Below are positions 39,011-49,648 of a stretch of DNA of 64,000 nucleotides, piece by piece; the first letter of the stretch is position 1; each line of letters opens with the position of its first letter. A model generated the notes under the pieces. That model was not told where the DNA came from and made no database searches. It saw only the letters and a program-made list of their open reading frames with translations. Source of the DNA: Megaustenia siamemsis. Lineage: Eukaryota; Mollusca; Gastropoda; Stylommatophora; Ariophantidae. The position numbers were made by a program, and so were the translations under genes. The DNA lies in contig JAVIAB010000059.1 in the NCBI GenBank assembly GCA_032433765.1, forward strand, positions 60,695,582 to 60,759,581. Direction: 5' to 3'.

Positions 39011-39149
39011 GTAGTTTTTAAACATAGTTTTATAAATTTAGACAGTTACACTGGTGAGTTCATCTTCTGCTTATACAACAACAAGAACTAATACAACTAC
39101 ATTAGAACATTGGTTCTTTTTTTCAGTAGTGTCTTAGCTTTTTTTTTTA

Positions 39150-39452
39150 ATCTACCACTATTACTTGCACAACTAATAATCTAACTACTACTGCTCATAC
39201 TCTACTCCTATTACTCCTTCTACTTTTACTAATACGACGACTATTACTACTGCTACTACAAATACTACTACTATTATTATTACTACTACTAGTTTTACTA
39301 CAGCTACTGCTACAACTATTACTACGTTTACTACTGCTACTATGACTACTACTTGTATTATTACTACTACTAGTATTACTAGTGCTACCACTATTACTAT
39401 TATTATTGTAACCATTGCTTCTAGTATTACTACTACTACTGTTATTACTCAT
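39150..39452 (+). repeat. Degenerate TAC/ACT trinucleotide array
   Basis: About 300 bp of ACTACTACTGCTACT-type sequence with many substitutions. Minus-strand V/I and S/N frames are by-products. Confidence 0.9.
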
Positions 39453-39868
39453 CTTCAGGCTATATGTTCTTTCACTGTCTTTTCATCTACTTTTTAGAGC
39501 TGTGCAGTTGTGTATTCTAATTCAGAATTTTGTGTTGAATGTGTATAGTTTTTTTTTGTTTTACCTGATGAAAACTTTTCCCAAAACGGTGTAGCTTGTC
39601 GTGTCTTTCTTTTAGTTTAGCTGTTCAATACAATTTCACGTTTATTTTCTTTGTTCTCAGCAGATGTCTTCACGGCCCCGCATAGTATTTCATATTTATT
39701 ATATTTGATATGGAGTACATGGTAATGTAAATTTTTGTTTCACCATTCGCACATTTAATGTGATGTGGGCATCGCCACGCCATGTCGCTCATCGTACATT
39801 ACTAGAGAAACAAGAAATAAAACTCTGGGATTAATTTTCATAGTACGAGTTGAATACTGATGTTTATA
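39453..39868. other. Nothing recognised
   Basis: No coding frame, repeat or splice-flanked exon identified. Confidence 0.45.
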
Positions 39869-40328
39869 TATCAAGTGTTTTTCTAATACCTACAGCTGTT
39901 AACATACATCAAGTGTGTTTCTGATACCTACAGCTGTTAACATACATCAAGTGTGTTTCTGATACCTACAGCTGTTAACATGTATCAAGTGTTTTCTGAT
40001 ACCTACAGCTGTTAACATGTATCAAGTGTTATTTTTATACCTACAGCTGTTAACATACTTCAACCAAGTGTGTTTCTGATACCTACAGCTGTTAACATGT
40101 ATCAAGTGTTTTTCTGATACCTACAGCTGTTAACATGTATCAAGTGTTATTCTTATACCTACAGCTGTTAACATACTTCAACCAAGTGTGTTTCTGATAC
40201 CTACAGATGTTAACATACATCAAGTGTGTTTCTGATACCTACAGCTGTTAACATACATCAAGTGTGTTTCTGATACCTACAGCTGTTAACATGTATCAAG
40301 TGTGTTTCTGATACCTACATCTGTTAAC
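39869..40328 (+). repeat. 38-bp satellite
   Basis: About 12 units of ACCTACAGCTGTTAACATGT plus ATCAAGTGTGTTTCTGAT, with a few longer units carrying CTTCAACCAAGTG. PvuII- and HpaI-like palindromes (CAGCTG, GTTAAC) recur in every unit. Confidence 0.95.
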
Positions 40329-40640
40329 AAAATGCTTAAGCAACCGATTAGAAAACCTCTGCAGATGGTGACATTTAACTTAATAAGATAGGTTACCTGT
40401 TTTATCAGGAAGCATCCACGACAAGCAGATGTTCACCAATTGTGCATGTAGAAATCGTCTTATCTGATAGTGTCGACTCTGTGCAGTAGAATGTCGACTG
40501 TAGATAGAGTGTTATGTGTGTGGTCATTGTCATAGCTAGGGAAATAAACACATAAACTACTGATTACAGCTGAGATCAGTTAATGCTGCATGTTTTTAGT
40601 AAGGAAAAATAAAAAAATAAAAAAATGGTATGTAAGAAGC
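40329..40640. other. Nothing recognised
   Basis: AT-rich sequence between a satellite and a Penelope-like fragment. Confidence 0.45.
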
Positions 40641-40666
40641 TTTACGTGACAAGTGGACGACACAGA

Positions 40667-41002
40667 CTAAACAACGTTTCGGCTCAATAGGCCTTCATCA
40701 GGAACAAACAATAAAAAGTTGAAGTGGGAAGATACCGGAGTACCAGTATTTTGTTGGACATCACGTAGATGTTCACAAAATCTTTCCGCTAATCTTCTCC
40801 CAGACTCACCAATATAGGTCATGTGGCATCGTTGGCATATGATGGCATAAATGATGTTGCGGGACACACATGTGAAGCTATGCTTGATCTCGAACCGTCC
40901 ATTAGGGAACAAGACCGAGTCAGCAGGGAGCACATAGGCACAGGTGATACAGTTTCGACCACAAGGGGCCGTACCTAAGTGTTGAGGGTGGGAGTAGTAA
41001 CA
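40667..41002 (-). pseudogene. Penelope-like element, C-terminal GIY-YIG endonuclease fragment
   Basis: The minus-strand open frame of about 110 codons ends in a TAG stop. It contains a zinc-knuckle-like APCGRNCITCAYV (C-x3-C-x2-C), then HSFTCVSRNIIYAIICQRC, HMTYIGESGRRLAERFCEHL and SSHFNFLLFVPDEGLLSRNV. The (N)IIYAIIC...TYIGESGRRLAERFxEHL stretch is a GIY-YIG nuclease core; the IIY and YIG triads, the arginine and the distal glutamate are present. In Penelope-like retroelements this domain follows the RT; the RT is missing here, so this is a 5'-truncated copy. A relic of the same 3' end lies at 54200-54290 (+). Confidence 0.8.
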
Positions 41003-41070
41003 TGTGTTTGTTATAATAATAGTTTTTTATTAAATTTTTTTTTACAAGTTAAGGTTGAGTATGTGTGTAG

Positions 41071-41329
41071 TAAGTGAGCCGCGATGGCTCAGTGGTTAGT
41101 GAACTGGACTACAAAAGACAAGGGGTCGGGTTCGATTCTGTGCGACGACTTCCGGGTTATTCCAGAATTATATGTTTACCGGATTTTTTTCTTGGAAATT
41201 AGAGCGGCACGGGCGTAACATCGACCACATTGACCCAAAAATCATGTTCAGAAAGTCTATAAAAAGTATGGTCAGTAATACCATACTCCTTATACGTCAC
41301 TTGGCGTGACGGGACACTTTACCTTTACA
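41071..41329 (+). mobile_element. SINE, full length with target-site duplication
   Basis: Head GAGCCGCGATGGCTCAGTGG (box A), GGTTCGATTCTGTGCGACG (box B region), body with AGAGCGGCACGGGCGTAACA, terminal CACTTGGCGTGACGGG and ACTTTACCTTTAC. ATGTGTGTAG (41061-41070) and ATGTGTATAG (41330-41339) flank it. Confidence 0.88.
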
Positions 41330-42012
41330 ATGTGTATAGGAGAGAGCCGTGGGGCGTTGTGCTGACATGAAGATTCAAGTTCAAGTGCCAGTGGATGTAA
41401 CAAAAAATATTTCGACCAAAAAAGCTATTTTGCAGTGGTAGTATTGTGGTGGTAGTAGTTGGTAGTAAGAAGCCAGTGGTGGGGAGTGATAAACACTCCA
41501 AGGTATGGTGACAGCTTTACGAAGAAGGAACAAAATACAATACTGACGATTACGCCTGTGACCTTCTTCAGAAAACAAGGATAACGACAAAAAACGGTGA
41601 AGCACAATTATCTATAACAACATGTTAGATGATCAGGTGAATGGAGAGGTGGACAGAAAAGAAGAGAAGAAAGTAGGATGTTGAAATAAGAAAGGAGGCT
41701 ACATGAGGGGAGGTAGGACGAGAGTCAAGATGTGTAAAATAGACAGATAGGAAAAATAAGGAAGAGATAGAAATGTCAATAGTAAAAAGTGGATAATGTA
41801 TAGTAAAACGTATAAGAAAAATCAAACACTTAGCTGAGATACGGCGGGGTAATTATTTGCCTGTTCCCTAGTAGTTGGTAGTAGTTTTAGGGTATTATTA
41901 TGTTTTGTAATAGTAGTTATGATGGAAGTAATGGAATAAATGTAGGTGTTGCGAGGAAGACTTTTGATAATAAATAATTCATCGTTGGAATAGGGGATCT
42001 ATGGTCAGGATA
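41330..42012. other. Unrecognised; possible second Penelope-like 3' trace
   Basis: Near 41550-41590 the minus strand reads CTTGTTTTCTGAAGAAGGTC followed by ACAGGCGTAATCGTC, a layout like the ends of Penelope-type elements (xEEGHR). No GIY-YIG core is visible and the call is weak. The rest is unremarkable. Confidence 0.3.
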
Positions 42013-42572
42013 TAAAATGCATCATAATCATCATCGTGTGCCTTCTCCGCAACGAAGGTTGGCTACCATGGATCGCCATTCTACTCTGTTTCTTGCTTTG
42101 ATGGTGCAGGCTGTCATAGACTGACTTGACCATCTTTTGATGTTACTCGTCCATGTTAGTCTTGGTCTGCCTCTGTCTCTTTTACCTTGTATTTTTCCTT
42201 CCAATATTACTTTTAGTAGGCTGTTGTGTCTTTTAACATGCCCCAAAAATTTCATTTGGCTTGTCTTAATTGTATTTAGTAGTTATCTTTTTATTTTCAG
42301 TTGTTTTAAAACTTCATCGTTTGTTATCGTTTGTTTCCATCCAATTCTACCTATTCTTCTATAAATCCACATTTCAAAGGCTTCAATTTTCTGTTCTGTT
42401 TTCTTGTCTAATGTCCATGTTTCTGCACCATACAGGAATATTGAGAAGATGTAACATTTTGCCATTCTTAGTTTCAGCCCTGTTGATATTTGTTTTGTTG
42501 TTAGTATATTTTTCATGGCATTAAAATTACTTTTAGCCATATCTATTCTTCTGTTTATTTCAGTTTTGCATA
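42013..42572 (-). mobile_element. LINE-B 3' fragment, well preserved
   Basis: Two minus-strand frames give MAKSNFNAMKNILTTKQIST, TWTLDKKTEQKIEAFEMWIY and, after one frameshift, MKFLGHVKRHNSLLKVILEG, GKRDRGRPRLTWTSNIKRWS and SMVANLRCGEGTR. The reversed tail is ATCATAATCATCATC. Confidence 0.9.
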
Positions 42573-42956
42573 TAAATGTGATATAAAATTAGATTATGAA
42601 TAAAAGACATTCATGTTCTAACGTCTGCAGTGGGTTGTTATGTAGATTAACTAGTATGTGTTTCTGGAAAAGAAGTTGGGATGGAGATTCCTAGCTAGAG
42701 TCAAGGTCAGAATTATGACAGAATAGAGTGGAGGTCACTCTGCAAATACACATGATTTTAGAATGGAAGGTGAAGAAGTTATATTTTGTTCTTAAGTGGT
42801 TTTTTTTAAAGAGACATTTGACACGGGACATTTATGATTCCAGTTCATGTTTCTTATAGAACAACAGCGATATATTTGACATCGTTGGATAAGATAACAG
42901 CTTATAGAAGTCCCAAACTTGCAAAAGCTGACATGGATGTACTATCCAGTGAGATT
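42573..42956. other. Nothing recognised
   Basis: No coding frame or repeat identified. Confidence 0.45.
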
Positions 42957-43400
42957 CATCATCATCATGTGCCATACCGGTTTGCGTAGGCGATCATGTC
43001 CTTCCACAATCTTCTATCTACAGTGCCTCATATCAGTTCTGTTGTTGACTGCTTTCCATGCCATGACACCAAGCCATCCAGTATTTTCTCTCTTCGTCGT
43101 CCGCGATCTCTCTTTCCTTTTATTTTGCCAGTTGTAACCACGTATTCCAACTTTCCTCTTCTCATGATGTGCCCGAAAAATGTTGATTGTTTCTTTCTAA
43201 TGTTTTTTTTAGGAACTGCCTTTTTGTATTGGCCTCTTTGAGAACTTCCTCATTGGTCTTTTTAGCTGTCCAGGGAACTTTCAACATTCTTCTGAGAAAT
43301 CCCATCTCTGTGGCTTCTAATCGTCTTTTCATTTGTTTGTCTGCTGTCCATGATTCGCTTCCATAGGTCTGAATTGGTTCTATATAGCCAGTGATATTAG
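42957..43400 (-). mobile_element. LINE-A2 3' fragment
   Basis: On plus it starts with the reversed tail ATCATCATCATGTGCCATAC, then TTTGCGTAGGCGATCATGTC and sequence whose minus frames encode the KKTNEEVLKEANTKR- and RRMLKVPWTAKKTNEE-like C-terminal block of LINE-A2. It is the reference for the terminus of the copy ending at 20940. Confidence 0.82.
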
Positions 43401-43870
43401 CGGCATATAAAGAGTAGATAGGTTGGCCTTATGGTGCCAATTGATAGGAAAGATTAGCCTGACTCAATGCCACGCATTAGACCGAGTGTAAGCTCTCGTA
43501 CCCATGATGGTATATGGCTGTTTGTAATAGCCTTCTTGAATTCCCTGGATTGGCTGGAGAGTAGCAACGTGTACCGGTTAGAGCTACTGCAGTAACACGG
43601 TCCTTGCTTCTGTTAGCCAGTCTGTTTGGTGCAAGGTGGTTCCTAGGAGACCAAGAAGTAGATGGAGGAAAGGTCTTGGTCAGCTGATGGGTTACCGACC
43701 CTTTTATTGTCACCGAAAAAGAAATATACATTTTATTATTTTCCGCTTATACCTTATCTGGCTGAAATAAAAATCCCGAGTCTCACACGTCCTGGCGACT
43801 GCTTTGACCAAGCGGCCTTTATCCCTCTGGTTCTATTGTGAACCACCCGACATACACCAGCAATGGTACT
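43401..43870. other. Unrecognised GC-richer segment, possibly one or two mobile elements
   Basis: Composition changes at about 43430. The segments 43430-43740 (CTCAATGCCACGCATTAGAC, GGTGCAAGGTGGTTCCTAGG) and 43745-43860 (TCGAGTCTCACACG-type) have no copy elsewhere in the window and no coherent frame. Confidence 0.35.
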
Positions 43871-44211
43871 ATGTGTCGTAAAAGAGATATATATATATAT
43901 TTTTTTTATTTGGTTATTCATATATGTCTTTTATGTGTGAACTCTCAGAGAGAAAGACATACTTTAGGGTGACATCCTCAAGGTCTTCAAAGGTTGTGCG
44001 CTGAAAATTTACACTGATATTGTTTACGACTAAATAGTCTTAAGACTGCATCGTATTTTATTACAAGGAAGAAGAATCGAGAATAGCAACTTGTAAAGAT
44101 TAGCTTGGCATGATGCATAACCAGTCAGCTACTGTAACCATCAGTGTGTATCTACAACTGCCAGCGCACATAACCTGAAACAAACTGATCTGATATCAAC
44201 ACTAACAACAA

Positions 44212-44272
44212 TGGATGTCTATAACATCATTGCTACCACTCCAAGACGCTATCTAATGTCACAAATCAGGTA
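44212..44272 (+). other. Weak candidate 5' exon of LRR gene 2
   Basis: ATGGATGTCTATAACATC opens a frame that runs to a strong donor CACAAATCAG|GTAAGT about 60 bases later. The 20 residues do not form a signal peptide, and the reading frame at the donor is not shown to match the N-cap exon at 47189. It is recorded because it is the only ATG-plus-strong-donor combination noticed upstream of LRR gene 2. Confidence 0.15.
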
Positions 44273-44855
44273 AGTTACTGTAACCCAATTATTTAATAAT
44301 TCAAGATAAGAGTAAATCTCGCCTCATTACTGATTTTAACTTAACATTATTTCTCTGCAACAATAAGTACAAACTGAAAATATAAAATTTAGTGCCAGAT
44401 TAAGGTCAGTTGGAATGTTAAATTAAAATATTGCTTTTGTGCTTCTTATGACGTGTTGCCAGGTAGGACTAAGTGTAATTTATATTTGGGGTTCGTTACA
44501 GTGAAAGTGGTTCTCGCCAAGGTGTGCGGGGAACATGATAATAGTTATAATATTTAAAAATAACTACAGGTACATTGGTAATGGTGTAGACATCACGTTA
44601 TATCTTGTCAGAGTATTTATTATAATCTAGTTTTAGGATAGTTATGTTGCGTTTTGAAATGTTAATTGAAAAAAATGTCATTGAACATCACTAGTCAGAA
44701 TATATTGATCTATATAGTACATACAAGTTGTTATGGGGTTAATAATTTTGATAATATTGGTTTGATAATCAAGAATATTATATTTAATGTACTGGTGATT
44801 GTTAAAACTGTCATGGTTATGGTGTAATTATGTTGAAGTTGATACTGATGATGTT
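44273..44855. other. Nothing recognised
   Basis: AT-rich, low complexity towards the right end. Confidence 0.45.
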
Positions 44856-45115
44856 GTTAAATGATGCTGCTGTTAATGATTGTGGTGTTAAAGATTGAGG
44901 CGTTAAATGGTGATGGTGTTAAATGGTGATAGTGTTAAATGATGATGGTCTTAATTGATGATGTTCTTAAATGATGATGATGTTAAATGATGATGGTGTT
45001 AAATGATAATGTTGTGAAATGATGATGGTGTTAAATGATGATGGTGTTAAATGATGATCGTGTTAAATGATGATGTTGTTAAATGATGATGGTGATAAAA
45101 GATGATGATGTTCAT
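44856..45115 (+). repeat. 15-bp GATGATGGTGTTAAA minisatellite
   Basis: About 17 imperfect units of TTAAATGATGATGGTG. It may descend from a LINE TGA tail, but no LINE sequence remains next to it. Confidence 0.9.
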
Positions 45116-45141
45116 CTTGTAGGCAACTATTATATATGTAT

Positions 45142-45655
45142 ATATGGCCCTTTTCGTCTTGTCAGACGGTCTAGTGGAGGCTATTGCGTATTTTTTTGAG
45201 GTATTGTTTTTGCCGAACAGCTTCTCTCGTGGCTAATTCTACCAATGTTTGACAAACACACGCGGTCACATAATGAACAGGTCAGGCTCGCTGGTCCACA
45301 GGGTTTACCATCCTTTTTCATGAGTCTCTTCTCTTCCAAGTCCTGTCTTAGCACAGTCTCAAATGTTGTTATACCGTTCCTTATACGTGCTCTCCATGAT
45401 GTGCGATCACTTGCCAGATGTTGCCAGTCGTTTTCACAGATGGAGAAGTCTTTCAGAGATGATTTGCAGATATCTCTATATCGTAGTTTAGGTCTGCCGA
45501 TTTGTCGTTTTCCGTGTTTTAGCTCGCCATATAGTATTTGCCTAGGAATGCGTTTTTCTTCCATCCGTTGGACATGCCCCAGCCATCTTAGCCTTCGACT
45601 TCTGAGCATCGACATGATTGTTAGGGTCTTAGCACGTTGCAGGACAGTTAAGTTT
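45142..45655 (-). mobile_element. LINE-F 3' fragment with C-terminal zinc-finger-like motif
   Basis: An intact minus-strand frame of about 144 codons: MSMLRSRRLRWLGHVQRMEE, RIPRQILYGELKHGKRQIGR, PKLRYRDICKSSLKD, then CSLCDRVCLSNIGRISHERS. The RLRWLGHVxRM and GRPxLRYxDxCKxxL blocks are the post-RT region of a LINE family. The ending C-x2-C-x11-H-x4-C resembles a C-terminal zinc knuckle. The copy is 5'-truncated at a perfect hairpin (45636-45670). A decayed relative lies at 62785-63075. Confidence 0.85.
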
Positions 45656-45670
45656 TAACTGTCCTGCAAC
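45636..45670. repeat. Perfect 16-bp inverted repeat with 3-base loop
   Basis: GTTGCAGGACAGTTAA, GTT, then TTAACTGTCCTGCAAC. The right arm on minus continues into LINE-F coding sequence, so the hairpin marks the 5' junction of the truncated element. Confidence 0.95.
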
Positions 45671-46009
45671 TATTATGAAATGATGATAATTATGATTAAG
45701 ATGGGGATAATCAGGATTATAATGCTTGTAATACCTATAGTTAATATGATGTTATCAGCACAGTGACTTTCAAACTTGTCGTTACTATAGAAACATAATG
45801 AACAAGATCTCGCAGCTGTCAATGGCATTATTGTTCTACTTGTGGGGGACTTTGGACACTGAAGCGAACTGCCCGTATCAGGTCTGTGTTCTCTCAGATA
45901 TACCGTCATTCTCATTGTGAACAACGATGTGCGTACTAATCATGTATGTGTGTACTTATGCTATAGGTATGTAAGTATCTCTTTATGTATGTATATGTTT
46001 GTATACTCT
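45671..46009. other. Nothing recognised
   Basis: GAT-rich start (45671-45720), then unique-looking sequence. Confidence 0.45.
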
Positions 46010-46340
46010 GAGAGATAAGATCAGAAATGAAGAAGTGAGAAAAAAGCTAGGAATAGCCCCCGCCATATAATATATAAGGAAACAACAGATAAAATGGTTT
46101 GGCCACGTGACAAGGCAAAAAAGATCAAAACACAACACAACGAGCCTTCAACAAACGTTGTTATAACAACAGACCCAAGGGTCGACCACGAAAAAGATGG
46201 ATCGATGGAATATTAGAAGCACTATGAAACATAACAGCAGCAGAGGCGAACAGAAGAGCAAAAGACAGCAAATTATATCTCCCCTCGACGCTGAAAGGCA
46301 GATGAGGAAGGAAAGAAGAAGAAGAAGAAGATATGTCTGT
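46010..46340 (+). mobile_element. LINE-E 3' fragment with GAA tail
   Basis: Frames give NEEVRKKLGIAPAIYYIRK, QQIKWFGHVTRQKRSKHNTT and, after a frameshift, GRPRKRWIDGILEAL-like sequence. It ends at CTCGACGCTGAAAGGCAGAT, GAGGAAGGAAAGAAG and GAA units. Other pieces lie at 10650, 11220, 30790 and 61285. Confidence 0.85.
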
Positions 46341-46359
46341 ATGCATGTACATATAATAT

Positions 46360-46465
46360 GGCTTTGGGGTCTTGACATATGGTTGGTAACAAGCAATCAT
46401 GATAAGTCAGTAGTTTGGTAAATCATTAATGTCTCATACTTGGTGCTACTTTACTAAACATCTTT
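46360..46465 (+). repeat. Unnamed dispersed repeat, copy 1
   Basis: TTGACATATGGTTGGTAACA and ATCATGATAAGTCAGTAGTT recur in inverse orientation at about 63180-63290. Similarity continues past TTTGGTAAATCATTAATG. Confidence 0.75.
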
Positions 46466-46552
46466 TCTTTTGGCTGAATTTGCCAATTCTGTATAGACAT
46501 CTCCATCCACAGAACTAGCAAGGTGTACCCGCGGTACCCGGCTTTGTCTCAT

Positions 46553-46606
46553 GACATGACAGATGACATGATCATCTACGCCAGCAGGCCCGATACTTGA
46601 TGATGA
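46553..46606 (+). mobile_element. LINE-A extreme 3' end
   Basis: GACATGATCATCTACGCCAG, CAGGCCCGATACT and TGATGATGATGATT are the last 50 bases of LINE-A only. Confidence 0.8.
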
Positions 46607-46859
46607 TGATTGATATAGTAGAGAAGGATATGAGGCACTTATGGATTTGTCCAATGCGCAGTGGGGATAATAAGAATACTAAAGGACTAATTAACAGAGA
46701 TGAATTGGGATAGTTCTTACATCAAACTATTTTTTTAGATATATTATTTTGGTGTCCCATTAAGCCTTAGTGGAGTAAGATATCAGAAAAACATAAAATA
46801 AATTGTGCTAAAAAAGTGTGGATAAATATGTATACAGTCATGCATTTATATTAACGTGC

Positions 46860-46997
46860 TACATCGCATTCAATCGCACCAGATTTCTTTGGTAGTCCTA
46901 TGAATAATGATTTGAGCAGGTCGTCTGGTATATATCCGCTGTTGTAGATATAATTCTATATTTTTGTTATTATTTCTATTCCAAAATCACCCATGAG
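46860..46997 (-). mobile_element. LINE-A internal RT fragment
   Basis: On plus, TCGCATTCAATCGCACCAGA, TTTCTTTGGTAGTCCTATGA and ATATATCCGCTGTTGTAGAT are the reverse complement of the DIYNSGYIPDDxLKSxFIALP region. Confidence 0.85.
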
Positions 46998-47188
46998 TTT
47001 GTAATTAGTTTTAATAAATTCCTAAAGTACAAACATAACAAAGTATCATAGATTTTCATATATAGATTGATTGATAGATTGATCATCATAGATAGATTGT
47101 ATGTTGGAATGAAGCACAATGCAATAAATTGATTGGTGACATCAACTGTAGATCATAGCCGTAATAAAATATGACCATTCATTCACAG

Positions 47189-47269
47189 CAATGCGTTTGT
47201 GAAGAAACGTTCATGGTTTGCAGGGATCGAGCCTCAGACGTTGCAGACGCGCCTGTAATCACAGCTGAC
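47189..47269 (+). CDS. LRR gene 2, N-cap exon
   Basis: The acceptor is cattcattcacag and the donor is GAC|gtaagt; 81 bases, phase 0 on both sides, as in LRR gene 1. It reads QCVCEETFMVCRDRASDVAD and APVITAD. The C-x-C-x6-C pattern matches the N-cap of LRR gene 1 (CICANEEILC). It is 27 bases shorter than its paralog. The join to LNKVYELGNNMLPPNL at 54364 is inferred from phase and from the parallel gene. Confidence 0.65.
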
Positions 47270-47364
47270 GTAAGTATGTCTTTCAATGAACAAAATCGAG
47301 TAGTTGGAACAAGCCAACCGACAAGCGATGTTGGTTCGATTTTCACTCACAACAGTGAGTATTA

Positions 47365-47815
<451 letters not shown>

Positions 47816-47819
47816 TAAT

Positions 47820-48015
47820 TATAAAGCAAAATAAGAAAACTCAGTCCAGGTTCGTCGGGCATGTGAGAGGAAGAGGCAAGTTGAAATACACAGTAACAAC
47901 AGGAAAAAATGGAAGGTCGAAGAGTTAGTGGTAGAGAAAGGAAAAGATGTTAGATGGTTTAACGGCGTGGTATGGAAGCATCAACTATGGGACTGCTAAA
48001 CAGATCACAAGATTG
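47820..48015 (+). mobile_element. LINE fragment, post-RT block (lineage uncertain)
   Basis: It reads TQSRFVGHVRGRGKLKYTVT, TGK and, after a frameshift, GRRVSGRERKRMLDGL-like sequence. The GHVxR...TGKxxGRRxxGRxRxxxLDxL pattern is the same type of C-terminal block as LINE-A, but it is a different subfamily. Confidence 0.6.
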
Positions 48016-48059
48016 AGGTATGTAGGAACATGATATCCAAAGTCTTTCGGGGTGAATCA

Positions 48060-48675
48060 TTAATAAATTTAGTTTCTGTTCCATGGAACCATGAATGAAT
48101 ATAGTTTATGTTCCATGAGACCATGAATGAATATAGTTTCTGTTCCATGAGACCATGAATGAATAAATAAATATAGTTTCCGCTCCATGGACCATGCATA
48201 GATATAGTTCCTGTTACCTATATCATGAATCAATGAATGAATGAATATAGTTTCTGTTACATGAATTATGAACGAATGAGTGAATGAATGAATATAGTTT
48301 AAATTACATGGGCTATGAATGAATTAAGTAATAAAAATATTTTCTGTTCCATGGACCATGAATGAATATAGTTTATGTTCCAAGGACCATGAATATAGTT
48401 ATGTTTCATATATTATGAATCAATGAATGAATGGATATTCAGTTACATGGATTATGAATGAATGGGTGAATGAAGTAATATAGTTTATGATACATGGACT
48501 ATGAATGAATTAAGGAATGAAAATATTATTTTTTTACATGGACCACGAATGAATAACATTTTTTTTACATGCCCCATAAATGAGTGCATGAATAATATGC
48601 TTGTTACATGGACCATGAAAGAATGAATAAAGTTATTGCCACATGGACCATAAATGAATGAATCCTTGAACATGA
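48060..48675 (+). repeat. About 30-bp degenerate minisatellite
   Basis: Units around AATATAGTTTCTGTTCCATG plus GACCATGAATGA, with inner ATGA duplications that vary the length. Confidence 0.88.
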
Positions 48676-49237
48676 TGCTTAACGACAGTCATCGGGGTCG
48701 TGACTTGTAAAAACTGTTCTATCAATGCTGCTTTCCGTCTGGTTCTGTCTAGAGCTCCTCACCAACGACTATATCTGTAAACCCCAGTTAAGCGAGCAAC
48801 TTGCGTATAGGATTTCCATTCAATTTAAGCGAACAATTAAGAATGTAAAACTAGGGGTTCAGGTTACAGAATGTATGACATTTTTTAGTTTCCGAAGTCG
48901 TTTACTATACGGATAACGAGAGAGTTGTAAAACAAGCCATAATAGTATTTCACGTGCTCAGCTTGAACACATGGTCTGCATTTCATTGTCCGTCTCCAAT
49001 AAGACCATGTTCTATATCTCACTACGTCATAGGTCTCGAGCACCCAATGTCTTGTCTCCCCCCCCACCCCCCCAAAAAAAAAAATTGGGTATAAACTGGG
49101 AACTTCTAAGCGTGAAGACATGCACATTCCCCTCCAGACGGGAGCAACCTCATTGCATGCGTATTTTGTGTGATTCCACGTCAATATAACCGATAAGATG
49201 GGGAACTGGATAGCACTAAAGCAACATGCAGCATTAT
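48676..49237. other. LRR gene 2 intron, nothing recognised
   Basis: A frame of 63 codons (48725-48916, +) and a C-run followed by an A-run (about 49060-49083) are the only notable points. No domain was recognised. Confidence 0.45.
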
Positions 49238-49648
49238 GGTTTTGGTTATGGTTAGTCGAAGGCCCCGGTATCGCTGCAAACGAATTAAAATCCATAATTG
49301 CTCAATCCAGTGAAATCATCCAAATTAAATGTCATCTCATTGAATAATAAAAACAAAGAAAGGCAGGTGCATTCCTCATCAAGCAGCTACAGCACATGCC
49401 AAAAGACATAAGACTAAGCTGCACCGAAAATGAACGTACCTTAACTGTCCTTCGTCTAACAATATCATCATTCATTGTAACCAATCAGAATATCGATACA
49501 CAATCCGGATGAAAAGTACAGCTCACGGTGTGGACAGAGCACTAAACTCAATAGCTCCGACAGCAAGTGGGATTGAACGAACCTGCAACAAGGAAAACTT
49601 TTCAAACTGGACCTCAACGGTTCCTGCAGCGTATCCGCCATAAACATG
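49238..49648 (-). repeat. R1 interspersed repeat, solo copy
   Basis: On minus it starts TATGGCGGATACGCTGCAGG and ends GGGGCCTTCGACTAACCATA, at the usual R1 boundaries. The 32-bp satellite begins directly at its 5' edge. Confidence 0.85.

Noticed and set aside
39869..40328. CRISPR-like regular array
   Set aside because: Units are contiguous with no unique spacers; the setting is an animal genome full of satellites. The same applies to the other arrays.
40640..40720. Complete hammerhead ribozyme
   Set aside because: Only the core pattern is convincing; stem I and stem III partners with a GUH site could not be placed. Kept only as a finding to test.
44212..44272. Signal-peptide exon of LRR gene 2
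   Set aside because: It has ATG and a strong donor, but the peptide is not hydrophobic; retained only as a very weak candidate.
48725..48916. 63-codon frame as an exon
   Set aside because: No domain, no convincing acceptor or donor.
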